Shown here in pieces: positions 56,381 to 64,000 of a stretch of 64,000 nucleotides of DNA; positions within the stretch are counted from its first letter, which is position 1, and every line of letters begins with the position of its first letter. The translations under genes and the position numbers were made by a program. The stretch covers positions 26,466,369 through 26,530,368 of the forward strand of contig JAOWCC010001751.1 in NCBI GenBank assembly GCA_030867875.1, written 5' to 3'. The stretch is from Actinernus sp. WN-2022 (taxonomy: Eukaryota > Cnidaria > Anthozoa > Actiniaria > Actinernidae). The notes below the pieces were generated by a model. That model saw nothing but the letters and a program-made list of their open reading frames with translations. It was not told the origin of the DNA and did no database searches.

Positions 56381-56661
56381 AACGTTTGGTTTTATTGCGC
56401 ATTACGACTGCGAATATATTTTGGTTCATTATTTCAAGAATTGAATTATGTTTTCGCTCCGATAATGAGCGGAGGTTGTGCCGTAGATTTGATAAAAGGT
56501 TGTGCATGTTCTACCCAGGAGATCAAGGTATCGCGCATCTGTTTTAGTAACTTTCATTCAATGTTCACAGCGTTTTTGTTCGATTAAAAGAGAGTTTTGT
56601 TTATTGATTAGCGTATACCTATGATGATTATGAAAATAGTACTTTATATTCTCACACAAAT

Positions 56662-56743
56662 GACGAGGTGGCCGAGTTGTTAAGGCGTTAGACTGCTAAT
56701 CCAATGTGCTCTGCACGCGTGGGTTCGAATCCCATCCTCGTCG
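56662..56743 (+). tRNA. tRNA-Ser(GCT), D-loop/anticodon-stem variant
   Basis: GTTG and TTAGA. Confidence 0.55.
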
Positions 56744-57025
56744 AATGTTTGGTTTTATTGCGCATTACGACTGCGAAGATATTTTGGTTCATTATTTCAA
56801 GAATTGAAAAAAAAATTCACTCGGATAATGAGCGGAATTTGTGCCTTTAGTTTTTCGAAAAGGTCGCGTATGGCCTACCGGGAAAATAAACCTAGCGCGC
56901 ATCTGTTTTAGTAACTTTCATTGAATGTTCACAGCCTTTTTGTGCGATTAAAAGAGAGTTTTGTTTATTGATTAGCGTATAGCTATGATGATTATGAAAA
57001 TAGTACTTTATATTCTCACATAAAT

Positions 57026-57107
57026 GACGAGGTGGCCGAGTGGTTAAGGCGTTGGATTGCTAATCCGATGTGCTCTGCACGCGTGGGTTCGAATCCCATC
57101 CTCGTCG
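57026..57107 (+). tRNA. tRNA-Ser(GCT)
   Basis: Position 32 is T and the stem has TCCGA; otherwise consensus. Confidence 0.85.
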
Positions 57108-57388
57108 AACGTTTGGTTTTATTGCGCATTACGAATGCGAAGATGTTTTAGTTCATTATTTGAAGAATTGAAAAACAAATTCACTCGGATAATGAGCGGA
57201 GATTGTTCCGTAAGTTTGAGAAAAGGTCGCGTATGTCCTACCGGGGAAATAAACCTAGCGCACATCTGTTTTACTAACTTTAATTTTATGTTTACAGCGT
57301 TTTTGTTAAATTAAAAGAGAGGTTTTTTTATTGATTAGCGTATAGCTATGATGATTATGAAAATAGTACTTTATATTCTCATATAAAT

Positions 57389-57470
57389 GACGAGGTGGCC
57401 GAGTGGTTAAGGCGTTGGACTGCTGATCCAATGTGCTCTGCACGCGTGGGTTCGAATCCCATCCTCGTCG
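57389..57470 (+). tRNA. tRNA-Ser(GCT), G37 class, intact acceptor
   Basis: Only G37 differs from consensus. Confidence 0.75.
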
Positions 57471-57751
57471 AATGTTTGGTTTTATTGCGCTTTACGACTG
57501 CGAAGATATTTTGGTTCATTATTTCAAGAATTGAATTATGTTATCGCTCGGATAATGAGAGGGGATTGTGCCGTAGATTTGATAAAAGGTTGTGCATGTT
57601 CTACCCAGGATGTCAAGGTAGCGCGCATCTGTTTTACTAACTTTTATTTTATATTTACAGCGTTTTTCTTCCATTAAAAGAGACATTTGTTGATTGATTA
57701 GCGTATACCTATGATGATTATGAAAATAGTACTTTATATTCTCTCATAAAT

Positions 57752-57819
57752 GACGAGGTGGCCGAGTGGTTAAGGCGTTGGACTGCTAATCCGATGTGCT
57801 CTGCACGCGTGGGTTCGAA
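57752..57819 (+). pseudogene. 3'-truncated tRNA-Ser(GCT), 68 nt
   Basis: Same deletion as 44146. Confidence 0.88.
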
Positions 57820-58097
57820 CGTTTGGTTTTATTGCGCATTACGAATGCGAAGATATTTTGGTTCATTATTTAAGAACTGTAAAACAAATTCACTCGGATA
57901 ATGAGCGGAGATTGTTCCGTAAGTTTGAGAAAAGGTCGCGTATGTCCTACCGGGGAAATAAACCTAGCGCACATCTGTTTTACTAACTTTCATTTTATGT
58001 TTACAGCGTTTTTGTTAAAGTAAAAGAGAGGTTTTTTTATTGATTAGCGTATAGCTATGATGATTAGGAAAATAGTACTTTATATTCTCTTATAAAT

Positions 58098-58179
58098 GAC
58101 GAGGTGGCCGAGTGGTTAAGGCGTTGGACTGCTAATCCAATGTGCTCTGCACGCGTGTGTTCGAATCCCATCCTCGTCG
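58098..58179 (+). tRNA. tRNA-Ser(GCT), one T-stem mismatch
   Basis: GTGTG/CCCAT. Confidence 0.75.
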
Positions 58180-58380
58180 AATGTTTGCTTTTATTGCGCA
58201 TAAGGACTGCGAAGATATTTCGGTTCATTATTTCAAGAATTGATTTTTTGTGCGCGGTGCCCAGTGAGTGGTACCGTGGGTGCCAGAAGCTCAATGTTCT
58301 CTATTCGTGAAAGATAAGGCGGAAAGCTAATGGCCACTCCTATGCGGCCTTTATTACGACAAACAAGCTTCTGGTGAGAG

Positions 58381-58461
58381 GCTTTGGAATGAAGTGGTTA
58401 AGGCGTTGGACTGTTAATCCAATGTGTTCTGCACGCGTGGGTTCGAATCCCATCCTCGTCG
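58381..58461 (+). pseudogene. tRNA-Ser-like pseudogene, GTT class
   Basis: GTT anticodon; its 3' spacer is a recombinant of both long spacer types (near 58644). Confidence 0.88.
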
Positions 58462-58742
58462 AACGTTTGGTTTTATTGCGCATTACGACTGCGAATGTAT
58501 TTTGGTTCATTATTTCAAGAATTGAATTATGTTTTCGCTCCGATAATGAGCGGAGGTTGTGCCGTAGATTTGATAAAAGGTTGTGCATGTTTTACCCAGG
58601 AGATCAAGGTATCGCGCATCTGTTTTAGTAACTTTCATTCAATGTTTACAGCGTTTTTGTTAAATTAAAAGAGACATTTGTTGATTGATTAGCGTATAGC
58701 TATGATGATTATGAAAATAGTACTTTATATTCTCTCATAAAT

Positions 58743-58810
58743 GACGAGGTGGCCGAGTGGTTAAGGCGTTGGACTGCTAATCCGATGTGCTCTGCACGCG
58801 TGGGTTCGAA
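58743..58810 (+). pseudogene. 3'-truncated tRNA-Ser(GCT), 68 nt
   Basis: Same deletion as 44146. Confidence 0.88.
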
Positions 58811-59089
58811 CGTTTGGTTTTATTGCGCATTACGAATGCGAAGATATTTTGGTTCATTATTTCAAGAATTGAAAAACAAATTCACTCGGATAATGAGCGG
58901 AGATTGTTCCGTAAGTTTGAGAAAAGGTCGCGTATGTCCTACCGGGGAAATAAACCTAGCGCACATCTGTTTTACTAACTTTCATTTTATGTTTACAGCG
59001 TTTTTGTTAAAGTAAAAGAGAGGTTTTTTTATTGATTAGCGTATAGCTATGATGATTAGGAAAATAGTACTTTATATTCTCTTATAAAT

Positions 59090-59171
59090 GACGAGGTGGC
59101 CGAGTGGTTAAGGCGTTGGACTGCTAATCCAATGTGCTCTGCACGCGTGTGTTCGAATCCCATCCTCGTCG
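59090..59171 (+). tRNA. tRNA-Ser(GCT), one T-stem mismatch
   Basis: GTGTG/CCCAT. Confidence 0.75.
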
Positions 59172-59372
59172 AATGTTTGCTTTTATTGCGCATTAGGACT
59201 GCGAAGATATTTCGGTTCATTATTTCAAGAATTGATTTTTTGTGCGCGGTGCCCAATGAGTGGTACCGTGGGTGCCAGAAGCTCAATGTTCTCTATTCGT
59301 GAAAGATAAAGCGGAAAGCTAATGGCCACTCCTATGCGGCCTTTATTACGACAAACAAGCTTCTGGTGAGAG

Positions 59373-59453
59373 GCTTTGGAATGAAGTGGTTAAGGCGTTG
59401 GACTGTTAATCCAATGTGTTCTGCACGCGTGGGTTCGAATCCCATCCTCGTCG
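59373..59453 (+). pseudogene. tRNA-Ser-like pseudogene, GTT class
   Basis: GTT anticodon, foreign 5' end. Confidence 0.88.
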
Positions 59454-59734
59454 AACGTTTGGTTTTATTGCGCATTACGACTGCGAATATATTTTGTTTC
59501 ATTATTTCAAGAATTGAATTATGTTTTCGCTCCGATAATGAGCGGAGGTTGTGCCGTAGATTTGATAAAAGGTTGTGCATGTTCTACCCAGGAGATCAAG
59601 GTATCGCGCATCTGTTTTAGTAACTTTCATTCAATGATCACAGCGTTTTTGTTCGATTAAAAGAGAGTTTTGTTTATTGATTAGCGTATACCTATGATGA
59701 TTATGAAAATAGTACTTTATATTCTCACACAAAT

Positions 59735-59816
59735 GACGAGGTGGCCGAGTTGTTAAGGCGTTAGACTGCTAATCCAATGTGCTCTGCACGCGTGGGTTCG
59801 AATCCCATCCTCGTCG
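59735..59816 (+). tRNA. tRNA-Ser(GCT), D-loop/anticodon-stem variant
   Basis: GTTG and TTAGA. Confidence 0.55.
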
Positions 59817-60098
59817 AATGTTTGGTTTTATTGCGCATTACGACTGCGAAGATATTTTGGTTCATTATTTCAAGAATTGAAAAAAAAATTCACTCGGATA
59901 ATGAGCGGAATTTGTGCCTTTAGTTTTTCGAAAAGGTCGCGTATGGCCTACCGGGGAAATAAACCTAGCGCGCATCTGTTTTAGTAACTTTCATTGAATG
60001 TTCACAGCCTTTTTGTGCGATTAAAAGAGAGTTTTGTTTATTGATTAGCGTATAGCTATGATGATTATGAAAATAGTACTTTATATTCTCACATAAAT

Positions 60099-60180
60099 GA
60101 CGAGGTGGCCGAGTGGTTAAGGCGTTGGATTGCTAATCCGATGTGCTCTGCACGCGTGGGTTCGAATCCCATCCTCGTCG
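60099..60180 (+). tRNA. tRNA-Ser(GCT)
   Basis: T32 and TCCGA, copy of 57026 at 3,073 bp. Confidence 0.85.
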
Positions 60181-60461
60181 AACGTTTGGTTTTATTGCGC
60201 ATTACGAATGCGAAGATGTTTTAGTTCATTATTTGAAGAATTGAAAAACAAATTCACTCGGATAATGAGCGAAGATTGTTCCGTAAGTTTGAGAAAAGGT
60301 CGCGTATGTCCTACCGGGGAAATAAACCTAGCGCACATCTGTTTTACTAACTTTAATTTTATGTTTACAGCGTTTTTGTTAAATTAAAAGAGAGGTTTTT
60401 TTATTGATTAGCGTATAGCTATTCTGATTATGAAAATAGTACTTTATATTCTCATATAAAT

Positions 60462-60543
60462 GACGAGGTGGCCGAGTGGTTAAGGCGTTGGACTGCTGAT
60501 CCAATGTGCTCTGCACGCGTGGGTTCGAATCCCATCCTCGTCG
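60462..60543 (+). tRNA. tRNA-Ser(GCT), G37 class, intact acceptor
   Basis: Copy of 57389. Confidence 0.75.
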
Positions 60544-60824
60544 AATGTTTGGTTTTATTGCGCTTTACGACTGCGAAGATATTTTGGTTCATTATTTCAA
60601 GAATTGAATTATGTTATCGCTCGGATAATGAGCGGGGATTGTGCCGTAGATTTGATAAAAGGTTGTGCATGTTCTACCCAGGATGTCAAGGTAGCGCGCA
60701 TCTGTTTTACTAACTTTTATTTTATATTTACAGCGTTTTTCTTCCATTAAAAGAGACATTTGTTGATTGATTAGCGTATACCTATGATGATTATGAAAAT
60801 AGTACTTTATATTCTCTCATAAAT

Positions 60825-60892
60825 GACGAGGTGGCCGAGTGGTTAAGGCGTTGGACTGCTAATCCGATGTGCTCTGCACGCGTGGGTTCGAA
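60825..60892 (+). pseudogene. 3'-truncated tRNA-Ser(GCT), 68 nt
   Basis: Same deletion, but joined to the GAATGTTTGG spacer form, so the deletion has been recombined onto another spacer. Confidence 0.88.
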
Positions 60893-61172
60893 TGTTTGGT
60901 TTTATTGCGCATTACGACTGCGAAGATATTTTGGTTCATTATTTCAAGAATTGAAAAAAAAAATCACTCGGATAATGAGCGGAATTTGTGCCTTTAGTTT
61001 TTAGAAAAGGTCGCGTATGGCCTACCGGGGAAATAAACCTAGCGCGCATATGTTTTAGTAACTTTCATTCATTGTTCACAGCGTTTTTGTTCGATTAAAA
61101 GAGAGTTTTGTTTATTGATTAGCGTATAGCTATGATGATTATGAAAATAGTACTTTACATTCTCACATAAAT

Positions 61173-61252
61173 GATGAGGTGGCCGAGTGGTTAAGGCTAA
61201 TCTGCTAATCCAATGTGCTCTGCACGCGTGGGTTCGAGTCCCATCCTCGTCG
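61173..61252 (+). pseudogene. Degenerate tRNA-Ser(GCT), 80 nt
   Basis: Deletion between D arm and anticodon arm (AAGGCTAATCTGCT); 3' half intact with TTCGAGT loop. Confidence 0.75.
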
Positions 61253-61499
61253 AATGTTTGGTTTTATTGCGCTTTACGACTGCGACGATATGTTGGTTTA
61301 TTATTTCAAGAAATTAATTATGTTTTCGCTCGTATAATGAGCGGGGATTGTGCCGTAGATTTGATAAAAAGTTGTGCATGTTCTACCAGGGAAATCAAGG
61401 TAGCGCGCATCTGTTTTAGTAACTTTCATTCTATGTTCACAGCGTTTTTCTTCAATTAACAGAGAGTATTGCGTATACCTATGATGATTATGAAAATAG

Positions 61500-61521
61500 T
61501 ACTTTATATTCTCACATAAAT
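61500..61521 (+). promoter_or_regulatory. TATA-like element upstream of tRNA (representative)
   Basis: TACTTTATATTCTCACATAA lies directly before this tRNA. The same AT-rich stretch, with small changes, precedes nearly every full-length copy in the array. Upstream AT-rich elements can help Pol III initiation; the role here is inferred. Confidence 0.45.
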
Positions 61522-61603
61522 GACGAGGTGGCCGAGTGGTTAAGGCGTTGGACTGCTAATCCAATGTGCTCTGCACGCGTGGGTTCGAATCCCATCCTCG
61601 TCG
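61522..61603 (+). tRNA. tRNA-Ser(GCT)
   Basis: Consensus copy: all arms pair, A37, G73, A and B boxes intact, T4 terminator 10 nt downstream. Confidence 0.94.
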
Positions 61604-61612
61604 AATGTTTGG

Positions 61613-61616
61613 TTTT
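61613..61616 (+). terminator. Pol III T4 terminator (representative)
   Basis: The first T4 run lies 10 nt after the tRNA 3' end in GTTTGGTTTTATTG. The same run follows almost every copy in the array. Confidence 0.7.
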
Positions 61617-61804
61617 ATTGCGCATTACGACTGCGAAGATAGTTTGGTTCATTATTTCGAGAATTGATTTGTTGTGCGCGGTGCCCAATGAGTGGTACCG
61701 TGGGTGCCAGAAGCTCAAATTTCTATATTCGTGAAAGATAAGGCGGAAAGCTAATGGCAACTCCTATGCGGCCTTTATGACGACAAACAACCTCTTGGTG
61801 AAAG

Positions 61805-61885
61805 GCTCTGAAGTGAAGTGGTTAAGGCGTTGGACTGCTAATCCAATGTGCTCTGCACGCGTGAGTTCGAATCCCATCCTCGTCG
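61805..61885 (+). pseudogene. Chimeric tRNA-Ser-like pseudogene, GCT
   Basis: Foreign 5' end (GCTCTGAAGTGAAGTGG) with a GCT anticodon and intact variable arm: the GTT-class 5' module without the GTT change. Confidence 0.85.
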
Positions 61886-62036
61886 AATGTTTGGTTTTAT
61901 TGCGCATTACGACAACGAATATATTTTGGTTCATTATTTCGAGAATAGATTTTTTGTGCGCGGTGCCCACTGAGTGGTACCGTGGGTGCTAGAAGCTCAA
62001 ATTTCTCTATTCGTGAAAGATAAGGCGGAAAGCTAA

Positions 62037-62060
62037 TGGGTTCGAATCCCATCCTCGTCG
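62037..62060 (+). pseudogene. Orphan T-arm/acceptor fragment of tRNA-Ser
   Basis: Only TGGGTTCGAATCCCA and the 3' acceptor strand remain, fused to the short spacer type. Confidence 0.9.
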
Positions 62061-62344
62061 AATGTTTGGTTTTATTGCGCTTTACGACTCCGAAGATATT
62101 TTGGTTCATTATTTCAAGAATTGAATTATGTTTTCACGGCTCGGATAATGAGCGGAGATTGTGCCGTAGATTTGATAAAAGGTTATGCATTTTCTACCCA
62201 GGAAGTCAAGGTAGCGCGCATCTGTTTTACTAACTTTTATTTTATGTTTACAGCGTTTTTCTTCAATTAAAAGAGAGATTTTTATATTGATTAGCGTATA
62301 CCTATGATGATTATGAAAATAGTACTTTACATTCTCACATAAAT

Positions 62345-62426
62345 GACGAGGTGGCCGAGTGGTTAAGGCGTTGGACTGCTAATCCAATGTGCTCTGCACG
62401 CGTGGGTTCGAATCCCATCCTCGTCG
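62345..62426 (+). tRNA. tRNA-Ser(GCT)
   Basis: Consensus gene, but the usual downstream TTTT run is broken (GGTGTTATTG), so termination must occur further on. Confidence 0.92.
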
Positions 62427-62707
62427 AATGTTTGGTGTTATTGCGCATTACGACTGCGAAGATATTTTGGTTCATTATTTCAAGAATTGAATTATGTTTT
62501 CGCTCGGATAATGAGCGGAGGTTGTGCCGTAGATTTGATAAAAGGTTGTGCATATTCTACCAGGAAAATCATGGTAGTTCGCATCTGCTTTACTAAATTT
62601 CATTTTATGTTTACATCGTTTTTGTTGAATTAAAAGAGGGTTGTGTTTATTGCTTAGCGTATACCTATGATGATTATGAAAATAATACTTTATATTCTCA
62701 CATAAAT

Positions 62708-62789
62708 GACGAAGTGGCCGAGTGGTTAAGGCGTTGGACTGCTAATCCAATGTGCTCTGCACGCGTGGGTTCGAGTCCCATCCTCGTCG
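62708..62789 (+). tRNA. tRNA-Ser(GCT)
   Basis: Acceptor GACGAAG gives one A-C mismatch; T loop TTCGAGT. Confidence 0.8.
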
Positions 62790-63058
62790 AATGTTTGGTT
62801 TTATTGCGCTTTACGACTGCGACGATATGTTGGTTTATTATTTCAAGAAATTAATTATGTTTTCGCTCGTATAATGAGCGGGGATTGTGCCGTAGATTTG
62901 ATAAAAAGTTGTGCATGTTCTACCAGGGAAATCAAGGTAGCGCGCATCTGTTTTAGTAACTTTCATTCTATGTTCACAGCGTTTTTCTTCAATTAAAAGA
63001 GAGTTTTGCGTATACCTATGATGATTATGAAAATAGTACTTTATATTCTCACATAAAT

Positions 63059-63140
63059 GACGAGGTGGCCGAGTGGTTAAGGCGTTGGACTGCTAATCCA
63101 ATGTGCTCTGCACGCGTGGGTTCGAATCCCATCCTCGTCG
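63059..63140 (+). tRNA. tRNA-Ser(GCT)
   Basis: Consensus copy; duplicate of 61522. Confidence 0.94.
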
Positions 63141-63341
63141 AATGTTTGGTTTTATTGCGCATTACGACTGCGAAGATAGTTTGGTTCATTATTTCGAGAA
63201 TTGATTTGTTGTGCGCGGTGCCCAATGAGTGGTACCGTGGGTGCCAGAAGCTCAAATTTCTATATTCGTGAAAGATAAGGCGGAAAGCTAATGGCAACTC
63301 CTATGCGGCCTTTATGACGACAAACAACCTCCTGGTGAAAG

Positions 63342-63422
63342 GCTCTGAAGTGAAGTGGTTAAGGCGTTGGACTGCTAATCCAATGTGCTCTGCACGCGTG
63401 AGTTCGAATCCCATCCTCGTCG
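63342..63422 (+). pseudogene. Chimeric tRNA-Ser-like pseudogene, GCT
   Basis: Duplicate of 61805. Confidence 0.85.
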
Positions 63423-63573
63423 AATGTTTGGTTTTATTGCGCATTACGACAACGAATATATTTTGGTTCATTATTTCGAGAATAGATTTTTTGTGCGCGG
63501 TGCCCACTGAGTGGTACCGTGGGTGCTAGAAGCTCAAATTTCTCTATTCGTGAAAGATAAGGCGGAAAGCTAA

Positions 63574-63597
63574 TGGGTTCGAATCCCATCCTCGTCG
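63574..63597 (+). pseudogene. Orphan T-arm/acceptor fragment of tRNA-Ser
   Basis: Duplicate of 62037. Confidence 0.9.
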
Positions 63598-63881
63598 AAT
63601 GTTTGGTTTTATTGCGCTTTACGACTCCGAAGATATTTTGGTTCATTATTTCAAGAATTGAATTATGTTTTCACGGCTCGGATAATGAGCGGAGATTGTG
63701 CCGTAGATTTGATAAAAGGTTATGCATTTTCTACCCAGGAAGTCAAGGTAGCGCGCATCTGTTTTACTAACTTTTATTTTATGTTTACAGCGTTTTTCTT
63801 CAATTAAAAGAGAGATTTTTATATTGATTAGCGTATACCTATGATGATTATGAAAATAGTACTTTACATTCTCACATAAAT

Positions 63882-63963
63882 GACGAGGTGGCCGAGTGGT
63901 TAAGGCGTTGGACTGCTAATCCAATGTGCTCTGCACGCGTGGGTTCGAATCCCATCCTCGTCG
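63882..63963 (+). tRNA. tRNA-Ser(GCT)
   Basis: Consensus gene with the same broken T run downstream as 62345. Confidence 0.92.
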
Positions 63964-64000
63964 AATGTTTGGTGTTATTGCGCATTACGACTGCGAAGAT

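Larger units (their letters stand above)
42704..60824 (+). repeat. Nested higher-order repeats of 2,082 / 2,781 / 3,073 / 3,506 bp
   Basis: A marker copy with D loop GTTG and anticodon-stem TTAGA occurs at 42704, 46211, 48992, 52498, 54580, 56662 and 59735, giving intervals of 3507, 2781, 3506, 2082, 2082 and 3073 bp. The intervals differ by whole tRNA units, as expected if unequal exchange added or removed 1-4 units from a longer ancestral block. Confidence 0.88.
40347..64000 (+). repeat. Tandem tRNA-Ser(GCT) array, second plus-strand block
   Basis: About 69 tRNA-like loci, beginning with the 3' half of the split gene and running off the window end. Steps are 363 bp for ordinary copies, 347 bp after a 3'-truncated copy, 283 bp before a GTT-class copy and 362 bp after it. 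Defective classes are more frequent here than left of the insertion and recur in fixed order, so most of the block consists of higher-order repeats. Spacers (about 265-285 bp) hold only the T4 terminator, a short palindrome and the AT-rich upstream element. Confidence 0.95.
61173..64000 (+). repeat. Higher-order repeat of 1,537 bp, last copy cut by window end
   Basis: Loci at 61522, 61805, 62037 and 62345 recur 1,537 bp later at 63059, 63342, 63574 and 63882 with the same oddities, including an orphan T-arm fragment. The first member differs between copies (61173 has a deletion in the D/anticodon region, 62708 does not). Confidence 0.92.

Noticed and set aside
1..64000. 5S rRNA, snRNA or histone units linked to the tRNA array
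   Set aside because: The spacers show no 5S internal control region, no snRNA Sm-type site in context and no histone-like ORF.

Overview
The window is animal nuclear DNA, most likely from a marine invertebrate; the species cannot be read from the sequence. There are no bacterial-style genes. The evidence for a eukaryote is a Pol III tRNA array with T-run terminators, a two-ORF non-LTR retrotransposon, MITE-like elements, a tRNA-derived SINE, and a DNA transposon flanked by TTAA.

Layout. (1) 1-8516 is a tandem array of tRNA-Ser(GCT) genes and decayed relatives, all on the minus strand. (2) Around 8517-8676 the orientation flips. (3) 8676-29596 is the same array on the plus strand, with one 237-bp MITE at 19727-19963. 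(4) 29597-40342 is a 10,746-bp insertion with 31-bp terminal inverted repeats and a TTAA target duplication. It sits exactly inside the D-loop of one tRNA-Ser gene and splits it into 22 + 60 nt. (5) 40347-64000 is the array again, on the plus strand.

The array has about 155 tRNA-like loci. Most lie 363 bp apart; where a GTT-class pseudo-copy follows, the step is 281-283 bp. The consensus gene is 82 nt, class II (long variable arm GTGC-TCT-GCAC), anticodon GCT (reads AGC/AGU), with a 7-bp acceptor GACGAGG/CCTCGTC and discriminator G. A T4 run (Pol III terminator) lies about 10 nt after the 3' end and an AT-rich, TATA-like stretch lies just upstream. Roughly 100 loci are full-length GCT copies. 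The rest fall into recurrent, co-amplified defective classes: a GTT-anticodon class with a foreign 5' end, a 68-nt 3'-truncated class, and others. Multi-gene higher-order repeats (1,370, 1,537, 2,082, 2,096, 2,781, 3,506 bp and others) show expansion by unequal exchange or segmental duplication.

Inside the 10.7-kb transposon is a decayed LINE on the minus strand (about 32619-38431). ORF1 has an RNase H1 N-terminal-like (caulimovirus VI type) module, a coiled coil, an SGNH-hydrolase-like domain and three 25-residue repeats. ORF2 has an APE-type endonuclease, a reverse transcriptase with YADD and a C-terminal CCHC motif. Together they carry three in-frame stops and three frameshifts, so the copy is dead. 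The transposon also holds a tRNA-derived SINE, a foldback element, a 134-bp tandem duplication and a few exon-like plus-strand stretches of unknown origin. No transposase was recognised.
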